Below, piece by piece: positions 42,188-51,391 of a DNA stretch of 64,000 bases. The translations under genes and the position numbers were made by a program. The stretch comes from Gemmobacter caeni (GTDB lineage Bacteria > Pseudomonadota > Alphaproteobacteria > Rhodobacterales > Rhodobacteraceae): positions 248,001 to 312,000 of the forward strand of contig NZ_QBKP01000003.1 in NCBI RefSeq assembly GCF_003054195.1, in the 5' to 3' direction. Positions within the stretch are counted from its first letter, which is position 1. Every line of letters begins with the position of its first letter. The notes under the pieces are model-generated. The model saw only the letters and a program-made list of their open reading frames with translations, was not told the origin of the DNA and searched no databases.

Positions 42188-43837
42188 ATGGCACTGAATC
42201 TGATGATGACCTCCCAGAGTGAAGAGTTGAAGCCGCGCATCACCGTGTTCGGTGTGGGCGGGGCAGGCGGCAATGCCGTTGACAACATGATCGAGAAGAA
42301 CCTCGAGGGTGTGGAGTTCGTCGTCGCCAATACCGATGCGCAGGCGCTGCAACAGTCGCGCGCCGGGGCCCGCATCCAGATGGGGCCGCGGGTGACCGAA
42401 GGTCTGGGCGCAGGTGCGCGCCCCTCGGTCGGCGCCGCCGCCGCCGAGGAAACGATCGAGGCGATCGTGGATCATCTGGCCGGGGTCCACATGTGCTTCA
42501 TCACCGCCGGCATGGGTGGCGGCACCGGCACCGGCGCCGCGCCGATCATCGCGCAGGCCGCGCGTGAACTGGGTGTGCTGACGGTCGGCGTTGTGACCAA
42601 GCCCTTCCAGTTCGAGGGCAACAAGCGGATGAAGCAGGCCGAGGACGGAATCGAGGCGCTTCAGAAGGTGGTCGACACGCTGATCATCATTCCGAACCAG
42701 AACCTGTTCCGCCTGGCCAACGAACGCACCACCTTTACCGAAGCCTTCGCCATGGCCGATGACGTCCTGTATCAGGGCGTCAAGGGCGTGACCGATCTGA
42801 TGGTGCGGCCCGGCCTGATCAACCTCGACTTTGCGGATGTGCGTGCCGTGATGGACGAGATGGGCAAGGCGATGATGGGCACCGGCGAGGCGACCGGCGA
42901 AGACCGCGCCGTGCAGGCCGCCGAGAAAGCGATTGCCAACCCGCTGCTGGACGAGATCAGCCTGAACGGCGCCAAAGGCGTGCTGATCAATATCACGGGC
43001 GGCTATGATCTGACCCTGTTCGAACTGGATGAGGCCGCGAACATCATCCGCGAAAAGGTGGACCCCGACGCCAATATCATCGTCGGCTCCACGCTCGACC
43101 CGGAAATGGAAGGCGCGATCCGCGTATCGGTCGTGGCGACCGGCATCGACGCTTCGGCTTCGAACCGCGCCGAAACCCCGACCCGTCGCCCGATGGGCAG
43201 CGCTGCGCCCAGCTTCGCCCCGGCGCCCGAGCAGAAGCCGGAGCCGCGCGTCGAAGTCCGTGCCGCCGAGGCTCGCCCGGCTGTGACGGTGCAGGTAGTG
43301 CCCGCCCAGCAGGCCGCTGCGCCGGTCGCTCCGGCCCCGCAGCCGCAACAGGCCGCGCTGTTCGACACGCCCGCCGCCGGGTTCGAGCCGATGCACGAGG
43401 ACGAGGCAGTGGACGACATGCCGCCCCCGGCCTACCGTCCGCAGCCTGCTGCGCCGCAACCGGCCCCGCAGTCCCGCAGCTTTGCCGCCCATGATGCCGA
43501 TGCGGGCAATTTTGTTGCTCCGCGTCCGCGTGCCGCTGGTCAGCCTTCGCCCGAGGCGCTGGCCCGTCTGCAAGCCGCTGTCAGCAAGGCACCGCCCGCT
43601 GCACAGCGCCCGGCTGCGCCGCAAGCCCCGGCCGCCCCGGCGCGTGCGCAGGAAAAACCGCGCTTCGGCATCGGCTCGCTGATCAATCGCATGGCAGGCC
43701 ATGCGGCGGAACCGGCAGCCGAACGTCCGGCGCCGCGTCAGCAGCCGCAGGTGCAGGCCTATGACGACGAGCCCGAGCTTTCGGCCGATCAGGAGCGGAT
43801 CGAGATCCCGGCTTTCCTGCGCCGTCAGGCAAACTGA
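42188..43837 (+). CDS. ftsZ: Cell division GTPase FtsZ
   Basis: 549 residues. The tubulin-like GTPase domain is intact: [15 protein letters not shown], the signature GGGTGTG at 110-116, and [11 protein letters not shown]. The T7 loop region is in place for polymerisation. After about residue 325 comes an unusually long, proline/alanine/glutamine-rich linker of about 200 residues, ending in [11 protein letters not shown], which contains the conserved C-terminal peptide that binds FtsA. Long linkers are common in alphaproteobacteria. A strong terminator follows. Confidence 0.97.
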   Translation: MALNLMMTSQSEELKPRITVFGVGGAGGNAVDNMIEKNLEGVEFVVANTDAQALQQSRAGARIQMGPRVTEGLGAGARPSVGAAAAEETIEAIVDHLAGVHMCFITAGMGGGTGTGAAPIIAQAARELGVLTVGVVTKPFQFEGNKRMKQAEDGIEALQKVVDTLIIIPNQNLFRLANERTTFTEAFAMADDVLYQGVKGVTDLMVRPGLINLDFADVRAVMDEMGKAMMGTGEATGEDRAVQAAEKAIANPLLDEISLNGAKGVLINITGGYDLTLFELDEAANIIREKVDPDANIIVGSTLDPEMEGAIRVSVVATGIDASASNRAETPTRRPMGSAAPSFAPAPEQKPEPRVEVRAAEARPAVTVQVVPAQQAAAPVAPAPQPQQAALFDTPAAGFEPMHEDEAVDDMPPPAYRPQPAAPQPAPQSRSFAAHDADAGNFVAPRPRAAGQPSPEALARLQAAVSKAPPAAQRPAAPQAPAAPARAQEKPRFGIGSLINRMAGHAAEPAAERPAPRQQPQVQAYDDEPELSADQERIEIPAFLRRQAN

Positions 43838-43865
43838 CCCAGGGGAAGCAGGTCACATTTTTTAC

Positions 43866-43900
43866 ACAAAAGGCCCGCGCAAGTGGGCCTTTTGTCTATT
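43866..43900 (+). terminator. Rho-independent terminator after ftsZ
   Basis: Perfect 11-bp stem ACAAAAGGCCC (43866-43876) and GGGCCTTTTGT (43885-43895) with an 8-base loop. The T-run lies inside the descending arm. It lies 29 bases after the ftsZ stop and separates ftsZ from lpxC. Confidence 0.9.
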
Positions 43901-44074
43901 TAAAGCATGAGCTTAGTGCCGTGTCGGCGGAATGTCCCGCTGTGTTACGGCCAGTGTTACAACTCGTCACAATGTGTGAGTTGAGGTCTGATCCCATCGG
44001 AACTACCTAAACTGAGCGGTTTTGTGCCAGCCTTGGTGCAGTGCCGCGAGTGGAATAATCAAGGGTCACCTGAC

Positions 44075-44995
44075 GTGCAGAACACGTTGAAATCCGCCGC
44101 TGTCTTTGATGGTCTTGGCCTGCATTCGGGCCAGCCGGTGCGCATGATCGTGCACCCGGCGGCCGAGGATTCGGGGATTCTGTTCCGCCGGACCGACCTG
44201 CCTGCCGCCGAGGCCGACATTCCTGCGCGCTGGGATGCCGTTGTCCCGTCGAAATTGTGCACACTCGTGGCCAATGCGGCCGGGTCCAGCGTTTCGACCA
44301 TCGAACATATCATGGCCGCTCTTGCGGGATGTGCCATCCACAACGCCGTGATCGAGATTGACGGGCCGGAAGTGCCGATCCTCGACGGTTCGGCCGTGCC
44401 CTTTGTTGAAAAATTCCTTGAGGTCGGTCTGGTCGAACAGGCCGCCCGTGTGCGTGCGATCCGCGTCCTGAAGCCGGTCGAAGTGCGCGAGGGGGATGCG
44501 GTTGCACGGCTTGAACCCTCGGACATGCTGGAAATCGATTTCCGCATCGACTTTGCTGAAGCCGCGATCGGCAAGCAGACCAAGATGCTGAACATGGCGA
44601 ACGGGGCCTTCGTGCGCGAATTGTGCGACAGCCGCACCTTCTGCCTTCAGGCCGATGTCGACCGGATGCGCGCCAACGGGCTGGCCCTGGGTGGCACGCT
44701 GGAAAATGCCGTGGTGTTTGAAAACGGCCAGGTGCTGAGCCCCGGTGGCCTGCGCCATGCGGATGAACCCGTGCGCCACAAGATGCTGGATGCGCTGGGG
44801 GATCTGGCGCTGGCCGGGGGGCCGATTCTTGGCCGCTACACCGGCATCCGGGCCGGTCACGCCATGACGAACCGCCTGCTGCGCGCCCTGTTCGCCGATC
44901 CATCGGCCTGGATGCCGGTGGATTGCGGCACGGTAACGGGTTGCAAGCTGCCGGGCATGGGTGTGCATCCGGGCGATCTGCCCGTGCATCACTGA
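44075..44995 (+). CDS. lpxC: UDP-3-O-acyl-N-acetylglucosamine deacetylase
   Basis: 306 residues from a GTG start preceded by AAGGGTCACC; this gives the usual N-terminus and length. The zinc ligands are H78 (STIEHIMAAL), and the H and D of RHKMLDALGDL near the C-terminus; the catalytic histidine is in IRAGHAMTNRLL. FDGLGLHSGQPV is the conserved start. It performs the committed step of lipid A synthesis. The ftsZ-lpxC order is conserved, but a terminator and 237-base gap suggest separate transcription. Confidence 0.95.
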   Translation: MQNTLKSAAVFDGLGLHSGQPVRMIVHPAAEDSGILFRRTDLPAAEADIPARWDAVVPSKLCTLVANAAGSSVSTIEHIMAALAGCAIHNAVIEIDGPEVPILDGSAVPFVEKFLEVGLVEQAARVRAIRVLKPVEVREGDAVARLEPSDMLEIDFRIDFAEAAIGKQTKMLNMANGAFVRELCDSRTFCLQADVDRMRANGLALGGTLENAVVFENGQVLSPGGLRHADEPVRHKMLDALGDLALAGGPILGRYTGIRAGHAMTNRLLRALFADPSAWMPVDCGTVTGCKLPGMGVHPGDLPVHH

Positions 44996-45157
44996 CGCTA
45001 GGCGGATGCCGCGGGCTGGTGGCAAGAAAGGCGTTTTGCCTCTCCCGTTTTTCATGCTAGGACAAGCCGAACAGCCTTGGCGGGCCGCCGTCAGGGACCA
45101 AGCCGCGCGGGACTTTTGCCCGCAAGGGCCGGAAGTGACGAGGCAGATGTGCAAGAG

Positions 45158-46009
45158 ATGACGGGCGGAAAATCGGGCGCGGCTGTTCTGGGCTGCCTGC
45201 TTCTGGTAGGTATGCTTGCCGGTTGCGGCGGGGGCGGCGGGGCTGCCAGCAAGGAAGTGCCGCTTGATACGCTCAGCGCGGAGCAGATTTACAAGAAGGG
45301 CGAGCTGACGCTGGAAGGCGAACGCAATCCCAAGAATGCCATCCACTATTTCACCGAGGTGGAGCGGCTCTATCCCTATTCCGACTGGGCCCGCCGTGCG
45401 CTGATCATGCAGGCCTTCACCTATCACAAGAACCGCGACTACGAAGAGGCGCGGCAGGCGGCACAGCGGTTCCTTGATTTCTATCCGGGTGACGAGGATG
45501 CGGCCTATGCCAAATACCTCATGGCGCTCAGCTATTATGACCAGATCGACGAGGTCGGCCGCGATCAGGGCCTGACCTTCCAGGCGCTTCAGGCGCTGCG
45601 CGAAGTGATCGAGCAGTATCCCGACAGCGAATATGCCCGTTCGGCGATGCTGAAATTCGATCTGGCCTTCGACCATCTGGCGGCGAAGGAAATGGAAATC
45701 GGCCGCTACTATCTGAAGCAGCGCCATTACACTGCTGCCATCAACCGCTTCCGCGTGGTGGTGCAGGATTTCCAGACCACCACCCATACCGCCGAGGCGC
45801 TGCATCGTCTGGTTGAAGCCTATCTGGGCCTTGGCCTGACGGACGAGGCGCAGACGGCAGGCGCGATTCTGGGCCATAACTACCAGTCCAGCCCGTTCTA
45901 TGACGACAGCTACAAGCTGCTGACCAAGCGGGGGCTGGAGCCGAAGGCCAAGGGCAACAGCTGGCTGGCCAAGGTCTATCGCCAGATGATCAAGGGCGAG
46001 TGGCTGTAA
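45158..46009 (+). CDS. bamD: Outer membrane assembly lipoprotein BamD
   Basis: 283 residues. Signal peptide and lipobox VGMLAGC, followed by a glycine run and five TPR-like units (NAIHYFTEVERLYPYSDWARRAL; YEEARQAAQRFLDFYPGDEDAAYAKYLMALSYYDQI and onwards), matching ComL/BamD. It is the essential partner of BamA in inserting outer-membrane proteins. The ATG at 45158 has only a weak CAAGAG site; it is chosen because it immediately precedes the signal peptide. Confidence 0.93.
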   Translation: MTGGKSGAAVLGCLLLVGMLAGCGGGGGAASKEVPLDTLSAEQIYKKGELTLEGERNPKNAIHYFTEVERLYPYSDWARRALIMQAFTYHKNRDYEEARQAAQRFLDFYPGDEDAAYAKYLMALSYYDQIDEVGRDQGLTFQALQALREVIEQYPDSEYARSAMLKFDLAFDHLAAKEMEIGRYYLKQRHYTAAINRFRVVVQDFQTTTHTAEALHRLVEAYLGLGLTDEAQTAGAILGHNYQSSPFYDDSYKLLTKRGLEPKAKGNSWLAKVYRQMIKGEWL

Positions 46010-46061
46010 GGGGGAGGGGGCCCACCCCTCTTCCGGTTCGGGCCTTTCTTTGGAACTGACG

Positions 46062-47705
46062 ATGCTCCGCTCGCTCGACATCCGCGACATGCTTATCATC
46101 GACAGGCTCGCGCTGGCGTTCCAGCCGGGCCTGAACGTGCTGACCGGCGAAACCGGCGCGGGCAAGTCGATCCTGCTGGACAGTCTGGGATTCGTGCTTG
46201 GCTGGCGAGGCCGGGCCGAACTGGTGCGCGCTGGGGCCGAAAAGGGCGAGGTGACGGCGGTTTTCAATCTGGCGCCGGGCCATCCCGCCCATGCAGTGCT
46301 GGAGGAATATGGCATCGAGGCCGAGGACGAGCTGATCTTCCGCCGTGTGAACCATGCGGATGGCCGTAAGACCGCCTGGGTCAATGACCGCCGTGTGTCG
46401 GGCGAGGTGCTGCGGGCGCTGTCAGATACGCTGGTGGAACTGCATGGCCAGCATGACGACCGGGGTTTGCTGAACCCGCGGGGGCACCGACAGATGCTGG
46501 ACGCTTTCGCCGGGCTGGATCTGGCGTCCGCGCGCGCTGCCTGGGGCGCTCTGGGGCGGGCGCGGAAGCGGCTGGACGAGGCGCAGGCGGCGCTTGCCGC
46601 CGTGCAGGCGGAAGAGGATTTCCTGCGGCACGCGGTTGCCGAACTTGACAAGCTTGATCCCGAGCCGGGCGAAGAGGCGACGCTGGACGTCCGTCGCCGC
46701 ACCATGCAGGCGGCCGAGAAAATCCGCTCCGATGTCGCGCGGGCGCATGAAGCACTGTCCGATCAGGGGGCCGAGGGTCTGCTGTTCGATGCGCTGCGCC
46801 GTCTGGAAGGGGCCGCCGATCAGGCCGAGGGCGCGCTGGAGGCTCCCTTGGCGGCGCTGAACCGGGCGCTGCATGAGTTGGCCGAAGCGCAGCAGGGTGT
46901 GGAACGCTGCCTGTCAGGGCTAGACGTCAACCCTGCCGAGCTTGAGGCGATCGAGGAGCGGCTGTTCGCCATTCGTGCGCTGGCGCGCAAGCATGGCGTG
47001 TTGCCCGACGATCTGGGCACCCACGCGATCACCCTGCGCAATCGTCTGGCGGCGCTGGATGGTGGGGCTGAAATCGTGGCGCGGCTGACGCGCGAGGTGA
47101 CGCTGGCAGAAGATGCCTACGGGGCCGAGGCCGCGCGGCTGACCGAAGCGCGCAAGGCGGCGGCGGGGCGGCTGGATGCCGCCATGGCGGCGGAACTCGC
47201 ACCGCTGAAGATGGAACGCGCGGTCTTTGCGACTGAGGTCGGACCGGGCGAGGCCGGGCCGGAGGGGCAGGATGCGGTGGCTTTCACCGTCGCCACCAAT
47301 CCCGGTGCGCCCGCCGGGCCGCTGAACCGCATCGCCAGTGGCGGGGAACTCAGTCGCTTTTTGCTGGCGCTGAAAGTTTGCCTGACCGGCGACGCTCCCG
47401 GCATGACGCTGATTTTTGATGAGATCGACAGGGGTGTCGGTGGCGCGACCGCCGACGCGGTAGGGCGGCGCCTGAAGGCGCTGGCCGAGGGGGCTCAGGT
47501 TCTGGTCGTCACCCACAGTCCACAGGTGGCGGCTTTGGGGGCGCATCACTGGCGGGTGGAAAAGCGGGTCGAGGGGGACATGACGCTTTCGACCGTCACT
47601 CCGCTGGGCGCCGAAGCGCGGGTCGAGGAAATTGGCCGCATGCTCGCGGGCGATACCGTGTCGGATGCCGCGCGGGCTGCGGCGATGGCACTGCTCGACG
47701 GGTGA
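46062..47705 (+). CDS. recN: DNA repair protein RecN
   Basis: 547 residues, SMC-like ATPase. Walker A GETGAGKS at about 29-36, LVELHGQHDDRGLLNP (the Q-loop region), a central coiled coil rich in alanine, glutamate and arginine (about 150-370), the ABC signature ASGGELSRFLLALK and Walker B MTLIFDEIDRGVGG. It acts in recombinational repair of double-strand breaks. The ATG was preferred over a TTG four codons upstream. It follows bamD with a 52-base gap, as in related genomes. Confidence 0.95.
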   Translation: MLRSLDIRDMLIIDRLALAFQPGLNVLTGETGAGKSILLDSLGFVLGWRGRAELVRAGAEKGEVTAVFNLAPGHPAHAVLEEYGIEAEDELIFRRVNHADGRKTAWVNDRRVSGEVLRALSDTLVELHGQHDDRGLLNPRGHRQMLDAFAGLDLASARAAWGALGRARKRLDEAQAALAAVQAEEDFLRHAVAELDKLDPEPGEEATLDVRRRTMQAAEKIRSDVARAHEALSDQGAEGLLFDALRRLEGAADQAEGALEAPLAALNRALHELAEAQQGVERCLSGLDVNPAELEAIEERLFAIRALARKHGVLPDDLGTHAITLRNRLAALDGGAEIVARLTREVTLAEDAYGAEAARLTEARKAAAGRLDAAMAAELAPLKMERAVFATEVGPGEAGPEGQDAVAFTVATNPGAPAGPLNRIASGGELSRFLLALKVCLTGDAPGMTLIFDEIDRGVGGATADAVGRRLKALAEGAQVLVVTHSPQVAALGAHHWRVEKRVEGDMTLSTVTPLGAEARVEEIGRMLAGDTVSDAARAAAMALLDG

Positions 47706-47815
47706 TGCTGCGTTGCAGCAAGCGCAGGGCGGCAGGGCGCCGTTTGCAATTGTTCTGTCAGGTGTGCTGACCTATCTTGGGATCAGGGAGGCTGAACCAT
47801 CAAAAGGGTTTTGCC

Positions 47816-47980
47816 ATGATGAACAAGATGTCCCGCTTCCTGCGGTCTTTCCGTATCCCCAGCACCGAGGAGCTGGAGATGGCCTATCTGGAAGGCGCGC
47901 GCGATCGCTACGATCTGGAATACCGGCAGCACGAGATCGACGCCGGTAAGTTCCGCCGCAATTTCGCTTACTATTACTGA
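47816..47980 (+). CDS. Small DUF3563-like protein
   Basis: 54 residues. After a basic N-terminus (MMNKMSRFLRSFRIPS) comes TEELEMAYLEGARDRYDLEYRQHEIDAGKF, which resembles the short DUF3563 pattern of a tyrosine-leucine segment followed by DLE-R-I-G. The C-terminus is FAYYY. AAAAGGG provides a ribosome site. No function is known for such proteins. Its stop codon abuts the convergent SnoaL-like gene (TGATCA). Confidence 0.65.
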   Translation: MMNKMSRFLRSFRIPSTEELEMAYLEGARDRYDLEYRQHEIDAGKFRRNFAYYY

Positions 47981-48382
47981 TCAACCCTCCGCCGCGCAGA
48001 ATTGCAGCGCGGCGGCCCGCCAGCCTTGCGGGGTGATGATCAGCGTCGCCACCAGAACCACGCCGACGCGGCCCAGATCCGCGCCCTGCGGGTCGATCAG
48101 GCCGGACAGCACGAAGCGTTGATGCAGCACGGCAATCTGCGGCCCCAGTTGCCGTAGCTTGGCCCGCCCCGTCACCAGACGGGCGCGGGCCAGCGTTCCG
48201 GCAAATTCGGCGGCGAAGGTCGCGGCGATATCCTTGCGGCCCTCCGCCCAGCGGCCGGTCAGGCTGACCAGATCGCCGTCCTCGGCCATCAGATCGGCCA
48301 GCGCCTTGGCGTCCTGGGCCGTCCAGGCGCGGGCAAAGGCGCGGGCGAAATCATCGGCAGTGGTCGTTTCAGCCTTGGTCAT
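47981..48382 (-). CDS. SnoaL-like / SgcJ-type NTF2-fold protein
   Basis: 133 residues. DDFARAFARAWTAQDAKALADLMAEDGDLVSLTGRWAEGRKDIAATFAAEF in pieces is the typical start of the SgcJ/EcaC or SnoaL-like family, and the C-terminus (VATLIITPQGWRAAALQF) closes the NTF2 barrel. Members are small isomerases, hydrolases or orphan proteins with unknown ligands. It overlaps the upstream FAD-linked dehydrogenase gene by 14 bases, so it is co-transcribed with it. Confidence 0.75.
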   Translation of the reverse strand: MTKAETTTADDFARAFARAWTAQDAKALADLMAEDGDLVSLTGRWAEGRKDIAATFAAEFAGTLARARLVTGRAKLRQLGPQIAVLHQRFVLSGLIDPQGADLGRVGVVLVATLIITPQGWRAAALQFCAAEG

Positions 48383-49745
48383 GCGGCGGCACCAGCTTTC
48401 CGGGGTTCATCAGGTTCAGCGGATCGAGCGCGCGTTTCACCGCGCCCATGGCCGCCCAGGCAGGTCCGTGTTCGGCGGGCATGTAATCAAGCTTGCCCAT
48501 CCCGATCCCGTGTTCGCCGGTGATCGTGCCTCCCAGTCGTAACGCACGATCTGCCATGCGCGCGGCCAGCGCCTTGGCGGTGGCGCGTTCGTCGGCCGAA
48601 GCCGGGTCGATCAGGAGGATGGCATGGAAATTACCGTCGCCGACATGGCCCAGAATCGGGCCGGGCAGGCCGCTGGCTTTGATGTCGGCGCGGGTTTCCT
48701 CCACGGCCTCGGCCAGACGCGAGATCGGCACGCAGACATCGGTGACGATGGCCGTGGCGCCGGAGCGGGCGGCAAGGCAGGCCGGATAGGCATTGTGCCG
48801 CATCTTCCACAGCGCATTGCGATCTTCGGTCTTTTCCGCCCAGCGGAAACCGGCAGAGCCGTGGCTGGCCGCAATCTCGCCAAAGCGCTGCGCCTGTTCG
48901 GCAACGCCTGCGGCAGAGCCGTGAAACTCCACCATCAGATGCGGCATCGCAGGCAGATCCTGCCTGGCATGGGCATTGCAGGCGGCAACGGCTGCGGTAT
49001 CGAGAAACTCGATCCGCGCCATCGGAATGCCACTCTGGATCGTTTCGATCACGCAATCGACAGCGCCGGACATATCGGCAAAGCCGCAGACCGCAGCCGA
49101 GACGGCCTCGGGCTGGCCGTGCAGGCGCAGGGTCAGTTCGGTGATCAGCGCCAGCGTGCCTTCTGACCCGACCAGCAGGGCGGTCAGGTCATAGCCCGCG
49201 CTGGATTTCGGCGCGGCGCTGCCGGTGCGAATGACAGTGCCATCGGCCAGCACCGCCTCCAGCCCCAGCACGGCTTGTCGCATCGTGCCATAGCGCACCG
49301 CAGTGGTGCCCGAGGCACGGGTGGCCGCCATCCCGCCCAGCGTTGCATTGGCGCCGGGATCGACCGGAAAGAACAGCCCCGTCGCGCGGAGTTCGCGGTT
49401 CAGATCCTCGCGGGTGATGCCGGGCTGCACGCGCACCAGCATATCCTCGGGGCGCAACTCGACGATGCGGGTCATGCGGGTGAAATCGACGCAGATGCCG
49501 CCATGAAGGGCCAGCGCATGCCCCTCCAGCGAGGTGCCAGCACCCCAGCCCACCACGGGCAGGCGGTGGGCGTGGCAGATCCGCAGGATCGCCGCGACCT
49601 CCCCGGTGGTTTCCGGCCAGGCCACGCCCTCGGGCGGGCCGGCGCAGACATGGGTTTCGCTGTGCGCATGGGCGTCGCACTCGGCGGCGCTGCGGCTGTA
49701 GCGGGGGCCCAGCAGGGCGGACAGTTCGGAATGCGCGTCATTCAT
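48369..49745 (-). CDS. FAD-binding oxidoreductase, D-lactate dehydrogenase (GlcD/LDHD) type
   Basis: 458 residues. PCMH-type FAD domain with VVGWGAGTSLEGHALALHGGICVDFTRM (in pieces) and PGANATLGGMAATRASGTTAVRYGTM; C-terminal cap domain with GHVGDGNFHAILLI and GEHGIGMGKLDYM, whose histidines bind the active-site metal or substrate. The family oxidises D-lactate or other D-2-hydroxyacids, passing electrons to cytochrome c or quinone. No iron-sulfur subunit gene is adjacent, so D-lactate dehydrogenase (cytochrome type) is more likely than the glycolate oxidase complex. Confidence 0.85.
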   Translation of the reverse strand: MNDAHSELSALLGPRYSRSAAECDAHAHSETHVCAGPPEGVAWPETTGEVAAILRICHAHRLPVVGWGAGTSLEGHALALHGGICVDFTRMTRIVELRPEDMLVRVQPGITREDLNRELRATGLFFPVDPGANATLGGMAATRASGTTAVRYGTMRQAVLGLEAVLADGTVIRTGSAAPKSSAGYDLTALLVGSEGTLALITELTLRLHGQPEAVSAAVCGFADMSGAVDCVIETIQSGIPMARIEFLDTAAVAACNAHARQDLPAMPHLMVEFHGSAAGVAEQAQRFGEIAASHGSAGFRWAEKTEDRNALWKMRHNAYPACLAARSGATAIVTDVCVPISRLAEAVEETRADIKASGLPGPILGHVGDGNFHAILLIDPASADERATAKALAARMADRALRLGGTITGEHGIGMGKLDYMPAEHGPAWAAMGAVKRALDPLNLMNPGKLVPPHDQG

Positions 49746-49792
49746 GCCGCGACATTAGGCCTGGGCCTCCGCGAGGGGAAGGGGGCGCCACC

Positions 49793-50446
49793 TCAGCGCG
49801 CGGCAATCCGCTCGATTTCCACGGCCAGATCGCCGTATCCGGTGAAGCGCCGTTCATAGGCCAGCCCCAGCCGCTCCGCCGCCTCTTGCGCCCTGGCATC
49901 CAGAACCGGGTCGTCTGTCTGCGCCTGATAGACCAGCTTGTCGTAATTGCCGAACATCATCTGGATCAGTTCGGGGTGTTTGTCGAAGCCCATGGGCCGC
50001 CAGACGAAGGCATCGAACTGCCGGACAAGGAAATCGGTCAGGTAAAAGGCGGTGATCTCGGTCTCGGCGATTTCGGCGAACCGCGCGTTGCCTTCAAAAA
50101 ACGAATAACAATGCGGGCCTGCCAGCATCTCAACACCCAGTTGCTTGCACTTTTCCTGCAAGAGACCGCCTGTACCGCAATCGGCGTACAGGATGAAGAC
50201 CTGCTGGTAGGCGCCCTTTGCTTCGGTGACTGCGCGCTCCACAGCGGCGGGAATGCGGTCGGGCCAGAGATGCAGGTTGGCGGGCAGGCATTGCAGATCC
50301 AGATGATCCCAGCCTCCCGCACGTTTCACCGCCAGCACCTCATGCGCCAGTGCGCCACAGGCGATCAGCAGCACGCGGCCCGCGCGCGCCTCGGGCGCAA
50401 GCCCGGCCTCGGTCAGGGTGATATCGTCGGGCAGCGTGTCGGTCAT
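49793..50446 (-). CDS. DUF1638 domain protein
   Basis: 217 residues. VLLIACGALAHEVLAVKR, CLPANLHLWPDRIP, LYADCGTGGLLQEKC and GPHCYSFFEG are the characteristic DUF1638 motifs; the conserved cysteines (in ACGAL, DCGTGG, PHCYSF) suggest a metal or corrinoid-related function. The gene lies 99 bases downstream of a corrinoid protein on the same strand, as it often does in corrinoid methyltransferase clusters. A strong hairpin terminator separates the two. The biochemical role is unknown. Confidence 0.85.
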   Translation of the reverse strand: MTDTLPDDITLTEAGLAPEARAGRVLLIACGALAHEVLAVKRAGGWDHLDLQCLPANLHLWPDRIPAAVERAVTEAKGAYQQVFILYADCGTGGLLQEKCKQLGVEMLAGPHCYSFFEGNARFAEIAETEITAFYLTDFLVRQFDAFVWRPMGFDKHPELIQMMFGNYDKLVYQAQTDDPVLDARAQEAAERLGLAYERRFTGYGDLAVEIERIAAR

Positions 50447-50492
50447 CGCGGGCTCCGTATCTGACAGAGATATGGGGACTGGCCCCGAAACG

Positions 50493-50525
50493 AAAAGGCC
50501 CCGGACGTTCGCACGCCGGGGCCTT
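50493..50525 (-). terminator. Rho-independent terminator after the corrinoid protein gene
   Basis: Perfect 10-bp stem AAGGCCCCGG (50495-50504) and CCGGGGCCTT (50516-50525) with an 11-base loop. On the minus strand it is followed by TTTTCGTTTCG. It lies 21 bases after the corrinoid gene stop, so the DUF1638 gene probably depends on readthrough or its own promoter. Confidence 0.85.
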
Positions 50526-50545
50526 GATCCGCAGTGACTGCGGGA

Positions 50546-51238
50546 TCAGAGCGTGTTGTGCTTGCGCGCAACCATGGTCTTTGCGGTTTCCACCGCCACG
50601 GCCGCGTCGCGGCAATAGGCGTCGGCACCGATCGCCTTGCCGAATTCCTCGTTCAGCGGTGCGCCACCGACCAGAACGATGTAATCCTCGCGCATGCCCT
50701 TTTCCTTCATCGTGTCGATCACGACTTTCATGTAGGGCATGGTGGTGGTCAGCAGGGCCGACATGCCGAGGATGTCGGGCTGTTCGGCTTCCAGCGCCTC
50801 GAGGTATTTCTCGACCGAGTTGTTGATGCCCAGATCCAGCACCTCGAACCCGGCGCCTTCCATCATCATGCCGACAAGGTTCTTGCCGATGTCGTGGATA
50901 TCGCCCTTCACGGTGCCGATGACCATCTTGCCCATGCGCGGCGCGCCGGTTTCGGCCAGGAGCGGCTTGAGGATCGCCATGCCCGCTTTCATGGCGTTGG
51001 CTGCCAGAAGCACTTCGGGAACGAACAGGATACCGTCGCGGAAGTCGGCGCCGACAATGGTCATGCCAGCGACCAGCGCCTTGGTCAGCACGTCATAGGG
51101 GGCCCAGCCGCGTTCCAGCAGGATGTTCACGCCCTCTTCGATCTCTTCCTTCAGACCGTCATAGAGGTCGTCATGCATCTGAAGGACAAGCTCTTCGTCA
51201 TTCAGTTCGGACAGGATGATATCGTCTTCGTCGGCCAT
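50546..51238 (-). CDS. Standalone corrinoid (B12-binding) methyltransferase protein
   Basis: 230 residues. An N-terminal four-helix cap domain (LVLQMHDDLYDGLKEEIEEGVNILLERG) precedes the Rossmann-like B12-binding domain with the base-off signature DIHDIGKN (ligand histidine 115), then GINNSVEKYLEALEAEQPDILGMSALLTTT and VLVGGAPLNEEFG. It shuttles methyl groups on cobalamin between methyltransferase partners, as the B12 module of methionine synthase or the MtbC/MttC proteins. A homocysteine-methyltransferase-like gene 1.6 kb away suggests a split methionine synthase. Confidence 0.9.
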   Translation of the reverse strand: MADEDDIILSELNDEELVLQMHDDLYDGLKEEIEEGVNILLERGWAPYDVLTKALVAGMTIVGADFRDGILFVPEVLLAANAMKAGMAILKPLLAETGAPRMGKMVIGTVKGDIHDIGKNLVGMMMEGAGFEVLDLGINNSVEKYLEALEAEQPDILGMSALLTTTMPYMKVVIDTMKEKGMREDYIVLVGGAPLNEEFGKAIGADAYCRDAAVAVETAKTMVARKHNTL

Positions 51239-51391
51239 CGGCGCGCTCCTGCGGAAAGTGTTATCGCTTCAATGCGACGGAAGCGACGCGGGGACTTTTC
51301 GCTTTGCGACATCGGGCTGAACAAAGACGACAGCGGCCCGAATCGTCGGACGGGGGGTTGCGATTTGTTCGCTTTATGTTCTAATTCGGAA

